From: Endothia cerciana
Lineage: Eukaryota > Ascomycota > Sordariomycetes > Diaporthales > Cryphonectriaceae
Reading direction: 5' to 3'
DNA: 64,000 nt
NCBI GenBank assembly: GCA_026119935.1
Contig: JALRMH010000027.1
Span: forward strand, 415,529 to 479,528
Shown: positions 47,977 through 59,660 of the stretch, piece after piece
Layout of the letters: every line of letters starts with the position of its first letter
Numbering within the stretch: position 1 is the first letter of the stretch
The notes under the pieces: model-generated
What the model was told of the DNA's origin: nothing
Database searches by the model: none
The model's input: only the letters and a program-made list of their open reading frames with translations
Position numbers and translations under genes: made by a program

Positions 47977-49107
47977 GAAAAGGATTCCAATGTGTAGCCC
48001 ATGTTAGAATATACTAGCAGCTTAGGCTTTTCTCAACCCAATTTGAACAGTTGAAAGCCACAAGAGCGCTCTGCCGCATGCCGCGTTGTAGGGGTTTATC
48101 TAGCAACGGACGTGCAACTGTTTGCTTCTGCGTGCCTGTCATCTGCTATTCTCCAGTGATTGCCGCCAAGGGGGCAAAGCCACAATGAATCTCGAGATAC
48201 GCCAGCCGTTGTGAAGGACTTGTGGAAACAAGTTTCAAGTATCATTGGGAACGAAATTGTAGGCCCGGAGATTTTTCCGCAGCCCCGTTTACATGCGAGC
48301 CATCCCGTGTTGGCCAGGCGGTGCCAGAGTGCCAGCAGATGCGGAGTGGATGCGAGGAACCGCCTGAGCGGAACTCGCGGGGTGAGCCACTTTTGGCCCC
48401 GGAGTCCACTCGACACCGCACCCGAAGTTCGAAAGTCTAGACACGACATTGACTTGCAACATGTTGGTTTCCATCGTGAGATCTGTTCCCGGGGTGGTCC
48501 GTCCCGACGATCTCAAGCAGACCTGAAAGGGCTGGACTGAAGCCAATTTTAGGACACTGAGAGCACTATTTGCGAGTAGGCATGGGCTCGACCAAGACGA
48601 TTCGGGAGAGAGGCGCACGTGCGAAATTCGTGTCATCCGCGAGTACCGATCTGGGACCCACCGCCCCGTCCACCACCCCGTGACTTGCAAAGGGGTAGCG
48701 AGCCCATGCTGCGAACATGTCACTTACGCCGTGGCGGTAGACAATACCACAGGCTCATGGAGGTCCTCGAGCTGCTGAATTCGACGACCTGTTAAGTCAG
48801 ACGCGTCACGCCCTGATTCTGGGCCAGGTCTGTGAGTTTACGAGCCCATTCAGTTGCCTCAGCCGCTCTTTCCAACAACAATGAAAGTTCGACCTTCGAA
48901 TCTGCACATTGGGAAGAAGAAAGAAGACTTCACGTTTCAGAGAATTTGCGCCTTTGACCGCACCGCGCAGTTTGTTGCTGAGCAGCCTTCACTACTTGAT
49001 GTGCCGCCTGATATTCGACTAGAGTATGGAAGAATTCCTCAAGTGTTACTCTACATGTAATCAATGTCCTCCAGACGCACAGCATCGTAATCATTGGATC
49101 CTGTGCC
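47977..49107. other. Intergenic between NCS1 and DUF6536 remnant
   Basis: About 1.1 kb without a recognisable gene; open frames at 48096-48723 on both strands look like composition shadows. Confidence 0.4.
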
Positions 49108-51845
49108 TCATCTAAAACACTCTGATAGACTACCTGGCCATCGAGCGTACCAGTGGCCCTCGATCGGATCCTCGACATGGTCTTCGGCCACGCCAAAGCT
49201 GATGTGCTCAACTGGTGGTTCCTGCCTAGGGTATTCATCCGCCCATCCTTGAGGCATCTTGACCACGCCCCATCTCAGGTTGCTCTGCGCGACCTGGCAA
49301 AGAATTTCTTTGCGCTCTTGGTCGGTACTGCATCTTTCCGATCCTGAGGATGTGAGTGGGTAGAGACGAGGACTTGGTGTCATGAGATGGCGTAACTCAG
49401 TGGCATCTCCGTGATGGTCAAACGGGTCGTCTAAAGAGGTGCAAGGTGAAATATGACATGCTGCGGCAATAGCTGATGAGTTGCTGCCTACAATGATGCT
49501 GTTGGCAGGGAGTCGAAGATAACTCAGAATTGGCGGAACGGTAGTCAAAACGACGGATAATATCAGCATCAACAATATAGATTTGGTAGAGAAGCCAATT
49601 GCCGATGCACCCAATGGTCCATTTCTGATCCCATAGTACACGTCCGTGAAATAATCTCCTTGCATTACGAGCAGATAGACGCAGCCTGACAGCACCCAGT
49701 GTAGCAAGGCACTGATTGCCAACAGAGGTATGCTGTACTTGTATAGAGGCTGGAGGCGATATGTAGATGGTTGTTGTCCCTTTGGGTCGGTTACTCTCAG
49801 AGGTGTGTACTTATTGCTGAATGTAGCCCATTCTTTGGCTGCTTGCAATTGAGGCAAGTTTGCAATAATGGCAGCGGCCTCGAAGCTCAGCCAGTAGCCT
49901 CCCGGTAACGACACTGTATTGTTTGCAGAACCCTGCCCGAATTTTACAGATCTGTCAATTTTAAGTGAGAAACTGCTCAAGTTGCGCGCTGTGTTGTCAG
50001 AGGTCCCACTCACAACAGAGAGCTGCTGTTCACTGCAATTGCAATGAAGACAAACAAAATGCCAATGCTGAGCGTAAAGACTATATATGAAGCCAGCCAG
50101 ACTGGCTTTGGAATCGCATATAGTCTTCTATACTTGGCTGAGTGCCACCTTCTGAGTACCAAAGCGGTCGATTCTCGTACTTGGCCGGTTCTTGAACGCG
50201 CGTTCGCTTGGTCCAGCAAAGAAGAACCTAAGGAGCATGTGGCAGGATCTATAATGAATGACTCTATGGCGTCGCCTGGCGTGACTAGTGGTTTGTAATT
50301 TCTTAGGCTGAAGATAGTAATAACGCATAAACAGGCCTTTACTATAACGCTAATGGATATGACATGTTAGCAGGTCTTTTTATGTCCTAGTTCAATAATT
50401 GACAGAATTGAGGAAAGGGTACGATGCTCATGATTTGCTCAAGACCAGGAAAGTATAATCTAAAGGGTCGGGGTTATTACCAGCTCAAGACACCTAATAG
50501 TAATACCTTAGAAATCCCAATCTCGCAGGTCAGCTTTAGTGGTTCTGCATAATAATATTTCACTTCCAGGCTCTTCTTTATATACAATGACGACGGTTGG
50601 GTGCGACCATTATGACCAGCCCTATGTCTCCCCATTTTCTAGATGGATCAAACAAATCGTACGTCCAAGTCTCTGAGGTGCTGTTATCCAGCCTAAGAGG
50701 GTGGAACAGTCGTTGACACAAGTTAGGTATGATCTGTTATTGCAAAATTCTAACTTAAGTGACACTGAACATGCCGCCAGAATGTCACTGACCGGCTGAG
50801 CAGGAGAAAACCATAAGGATTTGCTGATATTATCCGGTACATAAGGATCCCAGAATAAAGAGTCGTTCACGGACAAGTCCTAGACCTGGGATCGCGTCCA
50901 AGGGGAAGGATTTTAGAGGATCAGAGCAATACTGCCGTAAGTCTGTAAACCGGTGCATGACCTGTCTTTGTATATAGACCGGCATGTGCCTACATCAAGT
51001 TTTTGCCGGGTCCTATCCAGAATTTATGTAGCGGCGCGTAGAGGCGCTGTGGTATCTGAATAAAGATTTTCGATGTAATACTCTCTTAAAGCGTACAAAG
51101 CCCTGGTTGAAGCGTTCCAAGAGATGTTGGAAGGGTCGTAGCCGGGCAAAGGGTATTCTTTAATCTAAGACGTTGGTATGTTTAAACTGTGGATCGAAAG
51201 TCTGGCCGTTGGAACGTACACAGCCTCCCAAGCCAACAGCGACTTGTCGAACACCGAAAAGGTGTAGTCGGATGCTCGATAGTTGGTAGCGAAGATGACA
51301 GAGTTGGATAGAACATGTATTGGGATCGACGACAGCAGGAATGACACCGATAAAATCGTCTTCAGCCAAGAGATGTTGAAAGTATTCCGGGTCGATGAGA
51401 TCCTAATGTCGAGCCAAGAGCCCTTCTTATGCGTACGATCCAATTCTTGCCGATCCGGTGCGTTGAGCACCTGTATAAAAACGTTCGTAAATGCGAGGAC
51501 CAATGTCGAGAAAAGATTGATGACCAAATGCAGTGCAGTATTGAGGCGTCTAACGGTATTTTGTGCGCATATCCCGCTATAGATAGTACGATAACCGGTG
51601 AGGCTTCCTGATTCTGCCCACAGAGCGATGGTGTAGATTAATAGGATGAATCCAACAACCGTGATTACGATCGAGTTGATAACAGCGCTTTTCCTCCAAC
51701 CGCTCAGACCCCCGATATAGGCCAAGGCTGTCGGCCTCCATCTTTGTGTGTTGTTGAATTGAGATCCACTACTAGAAGGGCTCGGCAGCATCTGTATTCT
51801 AGCAGAGTTCCCGGTGAACCCCTTCCCGGACTTGAGAAAATCCAT
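49108..51845 (-). pseudogene. Dead DUF6536 membrane protein gene
   Basis: The N-terminal block (51845-51168) has GGLSGWRKSAVINS, HLVINLFSTLVLAFTN, APDRQELDRTHKKGSWLDI and SSIPIHVLSNSVIF, the hallmark of fungal DUF6536 proteins. The C-terminal block keeps PLVTPGDAIESFI, RRWHSAKYRRLYAI, an intron at 50013-49952, LPGGYWLSFEAAAIIANLPQ and four more membrane segments to a stop at 49108. Between them the same frame has four stops at 51165-51167, 51024-51026, 50913-50915 and 50880-50882, plus frame changes near 50700 and 50290. All four stops could come from CAA/CAG by one C-to-T change. Some might lie in unrecognised introns. Function of the family is unknown. Confidence 0.7.
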
Positions 51846-53225
51846 ATAATATATCGCACCATATATGGTCCTCGGAATTATTTAGCTGTAAGCAGATAAG
51901 TGTGTGCTAGTCTGTAGACTTTGTGATCGAAGTTTGTAGAACTTTATAGTATTGACATCGAGCCGGACGGAGAAGTCGCTGATTTGTTGGTTCACTTTAA
52001 TTTCATTCATATCCTTAGGCTCCCTTATAGAGAGAACTCCACTCTATGAACCCGATTAGGCCGTCAGTAGGTGAAAGGGAATAGAAGGGTTTTGAGTATG
52101 CCAGGAGGGTCAGTCAATAGGAAGCCGAATGTGATTCGGTTCGGGAAGAGATACGCAGGAATGAAGAGCGCGCTGCATATTAGCAGCAGCTAGGCAGGCT
52201 CCCAAACAGCAACGAGGACGACGAGGAGGACGGAAATGAGGTCTGTCCAGATCAGAGACAATTAAGTGGGAGGGAAGCAATGGCTCTGGAGGACACTGAG
52301 TGGTCCGATGGTGAAGACCCATGCAGGTATGATGACTTGGGCAGTTTACGGTGTTTTCCTCTCCCATTGCGATAGTTACTGGATCTTGATATGCTTTCTT
52401 AAGCAAAACGAAGAGCGTATATGAAAGTGCCCAACCTTGTCTTAAACGACCTTTCCGAACCTCTATAACCGATGGCCAGCCATCATTTCGATGCAGGGAA
52501 AGTTGACAAAGTCTTTGAAGCGTTTGATGAGACTCTCGTTATCTCCCTGTAGCGTATCATGGAAACGAAGCCCTGTCGGTACCCTAGCAACAGCGAAAAG
52601 CAGTTGTTCGCTTGTTGCTATTTCCCAACTCATCATAACCCTCCTCAATGCCCGTGTTGCGTTTCGTAGATCAGTTGTGTTGTAAGCTTCTGGCATAATC
52701 CCCAACCCCGTTCTAGAAAACATGTTAGCGAAATGCTATGAAGAACTTGCATAGTGTGGATATGCTTCTACATTCGAAGCAGTGTGCAGAGACCTTGCAC
52801 AAATTGGTCTCGAGAAACTTGGAGAGTTAGGCTCTTGGAATCCCAGTGATGATATTGGTTCGGATCTTCCTTACATCTGGATCTGGGAAGGTAGACGAGA
52901 ATATTTTGCAAAGTAAGTTAGCTTCCTTTCACGAATGCAAGAAACACAGTATATCATACCACGACATTTTGCCAAGCGCTTGTTGGGTAGTGACTTTGAT
53001 GAACTGTGCGGAAAGAGTGAAATGGTTGTTTTTCTTGAACTAGGGCTGTGAGAAAACTAGAATATGAGTTGCCTGATGGTAAGAAGACGTGCAGAGCCAA
53101 GAAGTGCGATAATTTATACCTTTTTTTGTAAAGCCTTACTATTGTCAAGATGTGAATAGAACTTTCCAGGCATATATCGAGTTTTTTTTGGGGATTTCGA
53201 CTCCTGTCCAATAGAACATTATGCT
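51846..53225. other. Intergenic with small unassigned frames
   Basis: About 1.4 kb. A minus-strand frame at 52463-52723 (86 codons) is protein-like but unassigned. Nothing else is supportable. Confidence 0.35.
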
Positions 53226-53301
53226 GTGTTATCATTTGAATTTGGAAAGGGTTATATTAATGTCCTTTCTGTCTGTCCCACAATACTACCTTTCTCACAA
53301 T

Positions 53302-53378
53302 CCCCAGCCCTGTCAAGTCTGCTAGCGAGTCTGGTCCCTCCTCCCACTACCTGGTTGGAGGCCCGAAGACTCCTACCA
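53302..53378 (+). repeat. 77-base direct repeat, copy 1
   Basis: Pairs with 53622-53698. By eye 63 of 77 positions match; both begin CCCCAGCCCTG and end AAGACTCCTACCA. Confidence 0.7.
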
Positions 53379-53621
53379 AGGTTGGGAAACATGACAGGAA
53401 AAACCGGATCTTCCACTAAGAAATCTCGTAACATAAAAGTGAAAGCTGAGCCCGAGGAAGATGTCAAGAAGGGTAGCGTCTCCTGTACTGATGCCGCCAT
53501 CAAAGCTGAGCGGAGCGGTGTGATATCAAGAGAAAGAAGGTGCTGGACGGGGAGGAGGGGCCATGAGCCATTCTTTGATGTTCAACTAGCACAACACCGA
53601 TAACACCATCTCCCTCATCAC

Positions 53622-53698
53622 CCCCAGCCCTGCCAAGTCTGCTAGTTTTTGTCGTCCCTCCTTCTACCACCTCGTCGGAGGCTCCAAGACTCCTACCA
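53622..53698 (+). repeat. 77-base direct repeat, copy 2
   Basis: Second copy of the segment at 53302-53378, 320 bases downstream, same orientation and same length without gaps. Confidence 0.7.
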
Positions 53699-54313
53699 GA
53701 TTACTTCGTTCAGGGAGAAATCGTCAGAGTTGTTATCGGAAAAGTTGGGCTTCAGGCTGTCGACAACCTTGACTATACTGCCCTTCTACTTCTTGTTGGT
53801 AGTTGACTTTCTGGTAGAGGGGGCGTCCGTCTTACAGGACCTCCTGGTTGGTATAAGCTTCGGAGTAGACGAAAAGCATTGGGTGTTGCATGAGAACAGA
53901 GGCAAGGCTCCAAAGTCAAAGCTGCAAGAGCAAACGAAAAAGGTTTATTTCCTTCCTCCCGACAGCTATAGCACAGAGAAGTCTCTGCACATCCACTTAA
54001 CAAACAAATTACAGCCTCACTTTGCACAAAATCCTCTCGCGAAGGGTCTTGAAGACTATGAAAAGTCCATATAAGGACCGAGCAGATTGTTATCTATCTG
54101 TACAGCTTAAAGGCGGCTTACAAGATAGGGAAAGAACAGCTAGTCTTATTATGATGTTAAGCTGGTAATGCTTGACCAAACATACTGCATGTGCTAACAG
54201 ATTTTGCATAAATACATGTAGTATAGGCGGTCATGTGATATGTTTTGGACATAAGGGTTTGATTTCCCTACCAGCTTTCTTTAATCCCCACTATGTTTTT
54301 CTACTTTGCCTGT

Positions 54314-54328
54314 CCCCCCCCCCCCCCC
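54314..54328 (+). repeat. Poly-C run of 15
   Basis: A homopolymer of 15 C. A similar run of 14 C is at 34848-34861. Such runs are prone to length errors. Confidence 0.9.
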
Positions 54329-54503
54329 ACATGCTACGAGCGCTAAGTTGTTATTGACCCTAAACGCGTCTTGTAACGCCCCTCTGTTTGCGATCTTTCT
54401 TTCCCCTTCCTCCTCACCAACAGACAATCTCATCAGGGCAGTACTTCCCAAGCAATCAACCCCCTTTCTTTTTACATACTGATCAATTGTCTAGGAAACC
54501 AAG

Positions 54504-55473
54504 ATGGCCTCGAACTCTGTTATACCCTCTTCTGCTTCTAACGCCACCGCGACAGTGGCTTCTGCTGCTTCGCGGTCGTCTTCCGCCACCGCGTGAGAGT
54601 ACGTTAAGACGGTCGTGCCAGAGTACAGGAACGCGACAGAATTTCGAGGCAGGGAGCCCACCGGTCAATTTGCAAGGCTCAGACCCTGCCAGCAGTCAAT
54701 AGCCTCGTCGCGAATCCTCACCGCGCAACCCTTAAGCAGGCCGGCCAGAACTTCGACCTCGGACGCGCCGGTGGCCGCTCTCAATTCAACATCAACCTCA
54801 AAGCCATGCTTGTCCAGACTGCAGGTATTGCCTCTGCCCCTGCATGCAACAACTGTCACAACCTGCGCGGCCTCTGGCAAGGTTGTGTCCGGGCGCCTGT
54901 GTCTGAGCCAAATGCATTTCCTCATGGGGCTTGCAGCAACTGCGCATGCAATAGCTATTCCAAGGTATATATCACAGGACCACTGATTGACTATGTCGCG
55001 CCGCCTCCTGCCCCCTCTATGACTGCGCAGCCCGTGCCATCGGCGGCTACCCTGTCTCAACCTGTGTCTGAGCCTGCTCCCGAAGCTGTGCCTGCAGCAG
55101 CCCTCCTGCTGACTCTGCCTCTGTAGAAATTCCAGCTGCGATGCCAGCTGCGGATCACACGGCTGAGGTCTCTGTGGACAGGTATACATTGGACAACCTT
55201 ACAGATCAGAACGGGCAGCTCTCCCTACCGATGGAACGGGAAGGTTCACTAGACTATAGCGACAATGATATTATGGGCTCTGACGGAGGACGGCGCCTAT
55301 GGGCGCAAGAAAGTGTGCCGGTCTTCAAGGTGACCAATTATCCTGACCTGTTAGAAAGAGGCTTCCTGGCTGGGCCAGCAACCCGTTCGATGGCGGCGCC
55401 ATGCGCATCTGCAAGCAATGCCGGAACTACTCTTCCCTCTCTTAACAACTGTAAAAATGGCAACCTAATTTGA
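54504..55473 (+). pseudogene. DUF3716-type gene remnant
   Basis: An ATG-led Ser/Ala-rich N-terminus (MASNSVIPSSASNATATV) meets a TGA near 54594. In another frame, the text ACNNCHNLRGLWQGCVRAP followed by GACSNCACNS (54845-54955) matches the Cys-rich DUF3716 motif of fungi (C-x2-C, GCV, ACxNC). A Pro/Ala-rich tail ends at 55125, and an open frame at 55141-55473 may be its continuation. Frame changes and stops indicate decay. Function of the family is unknown. Confidence 0.45.
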
Positions 55474-56173
55474 GGATTAATTGGGAAGATTTACGATTAG
55501 GGTGAGCAAGATAATAATGATTTGAGAGCATAGTGGATTCGTAAATATATGATTGGCCTCTTCTTGGGTAGTTCTTTGGCCTGATTTATTAACCTTTTCA
55601 TAATTTCTTCGTCTCTTAGAACCAGGTAACCTAAGGGCGCGTGTAGGTCCTGAGCCGATGTATAGTATAAGAGAACCATACACCCATTATTTTTATATTT
55701 TCCACACACAAGACAGTACAATATACTTCTTGCCTTCTTTCCTTAATTTTGAGCCACCTAGGCAGGTCTAGGGCAGCCTTTTCACCCCTATTCTACGCCT
55801 TGTTGGCCCTTGTTTATCGTCGTTCTTCTGATTTAGGCACGCTTAGGTTGACAGGGTCCTTGCCCATTGCTCTGATGTTCGTCCTCCTGTGCGACAGCGT
55901 CCGATTTCTTAATCACTATGCATAGGATCAATAACTGAACGAGATACTCAACATATGAACAGAAAGATACTCATCGCAATAGCCTAACTACTAGTGAACA
56001 CTTGTAGAAACAATACTACTGAGTTTCTGTTAAATAAAAGAATGACTATAAGGTTTAATTCTTTCTTATCTAAACAGTTTAGAAGGTTCACCAACAACCA
56101 GAGCCAGCAAGGCAGTTGAGATCCCGAGATATTCGATTGGAGGACAAGTTTGATGCCTATTAGCAATGCTTGC
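55474..56173. other. Intergenic near a retroelement fragment
   Basis: About 700 bases, AT-leaning, no gene recognised. It lies on the 3' side of the gag fragment and may be decayed element sequence. Confidence 0.35.
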
Positions 56174-56542
56174 TCAATTTGCAAGCCGCTTCTCCAAGCG
56201 TCGTGCATACAGTCTGTCGTCGATCTTAATAGCTATTTGAATATACTCTTCAAGCGTTTCTGGCTGGTCTTTCATGTATAGTATATCTTTAACGTTGTCC
56301 TTCAGTCCGTTGTAGAAGAAGAATATGAGCTCCGCATCATTCCGGCTCTTCCAACGAAGGGGCAAGGCAATCTCCCTGAAGCGTCGAGAATAATATGCTG
56401 CAGATCCTTTCTGACGAAGTCGTTGAATCCCATCGTAGGCAGCCTGCTTCTGCGTTTGTGTGAAAGGGACGCTAGAGTCTGAAGTCTCTTCGGCTTCGCA
56501 ATTTGCGTTAGGACAGTTTGCTGACATTCTGATAGTGCGCAA
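56174..56542 (-). mobile_element. Ty3/Gypsy-type gag fragment
   Basis: A 122-codon minus-strand frame with QKGSAAYYSRRFREIA, then FFFYNGLKDNVKDIL and a late ETLEEYIQIAIKIDDRLYAR block, the pattern of the retrotrans_gag domain of fungal Ty3/Gypsy elements. No zinc knuckle, protease or polymerase follows, so it is truncated. A candidate LTR lies about 2 kb to the right. Confidence 0.7.
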
Positions 56543-56914
56543 CTCAGTATAGGAAGCAGAAGATTCGGGATATAGCAGTTGAGCCGACCAAATTAACAGG
56601 ATTCTGAAAAGATGAATTTAATAACAAAAGGAATCAGAGTGAAAGTCGCCTATAACAGCTGAGAGAATGAGGGGTAATTAGGTTTCAAGGATATTGTTGG
56701 GCGCTAATATTAAGCGTACTATACTATATCAGGCTCAGCTTTCAAAAGAACCAGGGTTAACAGAGAACACGTGAGTTAGAACTGCCCCCAGGTGTATAAT
56801 ATCTTCGGGTATCACTCTTGGAATGCCATCTAATATACTACCATCGATCAGGATACTTTCTTTCCAATCTTATGCAACAAAGAGAGCAGATGTTCCGATC
56901 GCTTTTCTAATACA

Positions 56915-57690
56915 ATGGTCAAACTCCTTGAGCTTCCCAATGAGCTTTTGGCCATCATATTTGATAGGCTGGACGCTCTAAGCTTCGCCGCCCTCCGGTT
57001 AGCATCCAAATACGCAAACTCGGCTACGCTGCCAGCATTCACAAGCCAAAATTTCGCCACCCGCTACGTGATGTTCTCGAGGCTCAGCCTGGAAAATCTT
57101 ATAGAGATTGCACAGCACCTGGTATTCGGTCCTGCTATACGAACAGTAGAGCTCTGTGTGAATCATTTCGTCGAGTTCCCAAACCCGTATTTCCATTCTG
57201 CACGACATACTGGCGACTTAATCCAAGCAGCACTAGAAGGACGATACGAGCCTGCCGAAGTAGCGGATGACCAAGATGATGAAGATATGGAAGGCCGTAT
57301 AAACAAAGCAGCTTATCAGCTGCTGTAAGAAGAGCAGGAGATTCAATGCAATCCGGACTCGCGCAGGCCTATATGATACAAGCCTTGTTGGCTCTTACCT
57401 ATACGAAGGCCATGGTTATTGATAATTCACATCGGCCCTGGGGTGCTCTAGCGCATTCACGGCAGACAGGTCTACCGCCGACCAATTCGCTTGATGATCC
57501 CGAAGCAGTTGTATTTGCGAACCAAGTCTTATGCATCAGCCTCACAGCCATTATAGCAAGTGGTCTCTCTCTTAGCAGCTTTGCTATGGTATGTGGCTTC
57601 TGGAAGGATGCGATGACGCCTGAAGTTCTAAGACTCCCGGAAGTCCATCGCTATTACTACCAAAGCCTCCTGCTCTCTCTGCCTCCTTAG
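56915..57690 (+). pseudogene. Broken F-box protein gene
   Basis: The first frame (56915-57328, ATG start) opens with LLELPNELLAIIFDRLDALS, an F-box-like helix, and goes on as a helical protein to a TAA after AAYQLL. Text that fits the continuation lies in another frame from about 57346 (ALLALTYTKAMVIDNSHRPWG). No splice pair restores one frame, so the gene is likely disrupted. F-box proteins bring substrates to SCF ubiquitin ligases. A truncated 137-residue product is possible. Confidence 0.5.
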
Positions 57691-57699
57691 CACCTCCTT

Positions 57700-58980
57700 A
57701 AGTAACAATAGCACTGCACAATAAAGAGGACAGACTATAAGATAGAGAACCCCTCGGCGCAAGGCTCCTTTTACTACTCAGGCCTTAGGAAGCTTTATCA
57801 TCTAAAAGGACTATCCCTTTGATTAAACTGTACGAAGGCGAGATGATCAGAATACTGCAATGATCGCAACTAGTATATCAAGCACCTACCTAAGAAGAAC
57901 GCTTTTATTTCACAGGCCTAGGACCTCTAGAGCTAGTATAAGAATGCTTATAGTTAGCGTTTCTAAATATAATAGTATTTCTACTTTTAAAGCTGCTACT
58001 AGGCTATAAATTATATAGATTGCTGCTGCTAGAGCTTGTTTATAATAAAACTTTTAATCCTAGCGTCTTTACAACTTTTATAAAGATGTTTGATCGTGAG
58101 AAAGTGTATACTGAAGAACTTTATAACCTTCTAGACGATAAAGTCTGAATTCTCTTTAATATCTGTTATTATGCGCAGATTAGTCTGAATTAGTTCTATA
58201 TTATATTTCTGCAAATTTTTATAAAGCGAGCAGAGATGTTTTATATTTATTATATTAAGTATAAAGATATATTTGCTATAATATATATTAAGATCAAGAC
58301 TTATTTTAATATAAAAGTAAATTGCTATTAATATTATATAGACTAGACTTTAACTTTTTTTTAAAGCTTTTATTAATAAAATATTAAGAAGAATCTTTAT
58401 AAGATTCTTTAAATACTATTTAATAAGCTTTAGCTGTATTAATACATCTTTACTCTAAACTTTTAAAGTAAAAAAGTACTAAAAACAGCTATAATAGCCT
58501 CTTGCTATAACATCTATAAGCTTAAGTATGCTCTTTTGTCAGAACACCTATCACATAAGCCCGGCAGAGTCACAATGATATAGCGAGAACAGGCTGTCTG
58601 ATTGATAGCTGCTAGGTGTCTGTTAGTATAGAGACTGATTCTTGCAGTGTAGAAAGAATCAGTGTGCCGAGTCGCTGGCTATTTGAAGGGGAATAGCCCG
58701 TGCGCCGCTAGCGCTGTTGTCTGCTAGCGCCGTAGGCTACTAGCGCCGTTGTCGTGACAAATAAAGTCTTATTTTTTTATTAAAAGCTGTTTTTAATTAT
58801 TATAATATAAAAAAGCTAGTTTTAAAAGTTTTTTAATTATATTAATTAAATTATCTTTGAAATTACTTTCAATTGCTTTTTTATTACTATTATTATATCT
58901 GTTTATTAAGTTATCAATTAAATTATACTGTTAATTTCTGCTAAAAAAATTTGATATTTAATCTAAGATTTATTAATTTG
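57700..58980. repeat. Very AT-rich, RIP-like block
   Basis: From about 57950 the DNA turns strongly AT-rich, dense in TA, with no coding frame, as expected of repeats mutated by RIP. The block flanks a GC-normal segment at 58537-58759 and lies between two broken genes. Confidence 0.65.
58537..58759. mobile_element. Candidate solo LTR
   Basis: A 223-base segment starts TGTCA and ends TGACA, the inverted ends usual for Ty3/Gypsy LTRs. Its last 70 bases hold repeated CTAGCGCYGT motifs (58704, 58726, 58741). Base composition is balanced, unlike the AT-rich flanks. No clear 5-base target duplication is visible. Confidence 0.45.
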
Positions 58981-59395
58981 CTTTTAAAACACAACTCAAT
59001 AATATCTTACTAAGTTCAATGTTTTCCCTGCTTCTCAATTTAATTATTACAGCCGAGGGTATTTTATGCAAGCAAACGTAAGCATCCTCAACATGCTGTG
59101 CTGCTCCACCCGGGATTTTTGCCTTCAGAGCTGTTACTATCTCACTGAGTTCGAAAATAATAACTTCCGTCATCTTCTGTAGGTCGATAGTATAGATACT
59201 CCAACTTCCTCGAAGGCTCCGGTAACTATTCCAAGGCACCCTACGTGCCCAATTGTCAGCGTAATTTCGATCCGAAGAAAAAAGAAATAAAGGGTGTACA
59301 GCCTCTATAGTGCTATGAAGACTGATTCTCGATAGCTTGCTGAAAACTATACGATGTGGCTTCCTCAAATGTAGTCGTCGTGTCAGCAGCAACAA
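58973..59395 (-). CDS. Unassigned ORF beside the AT-rich block
   Basis: An open frame of 140 codons without an ATG at its 5' end. The text looks protein-like in the middle (VPWNSYRSLRGSWSIYTID) but no family is recognised. Its 3' end runs into AT-rich DNA, so it is likely a truncated remnant. Confidence 0.25.
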   Translation of the reverse strand: MLLLTRRLHLRKPHRIVFSKLSRISLHSTIEAVHPLFLFSSDRNYADNWARRVPWNSYRSLRGSWSIYTIDLQKMTEVIIFELSEIVTALKAKIPGGAAQHVEDAYVCLHKIPSAVIIKLRSRENIELSKILLSCVLKAN

Positions 59396-59660
59396 ATCCT
59401 TCTTCTGATTGTTTTATTTAGCTGCTTAGAATTGATTCTGTTCTCGCACCTGCTATACTCCCAGAAGCCCCTTTATAGTACTTTCTACCAGGTATCGAGT
59501 ACTATCAGTATCTCTGATGTTCGAAGCATGGCTTTCAAGGAAAATATTATAACGTTGAGAAATCAGTGGACAAATCACGATGAACAATGCACAATGCGCT
59601 GGATAAGCATGGTATTCTGCGAAGCAAATGTAAAACTGTAATCTAGATGCGCTTTCTGGA

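Larger units (their letters stand above)
53226..54074 (+). pseudogene. Unassigned remnant with an internal direct repeat
   Basis: Frames at 53226-53603 and 53649-54074 change phase several times. One segment (PDYFVQGEIVRVVIGKVG) reads like real protein but no family is recognised. A 77-base segment occurs twice here (see repeat entries). Probably decayed coding DNA. Confidence 0.25.
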
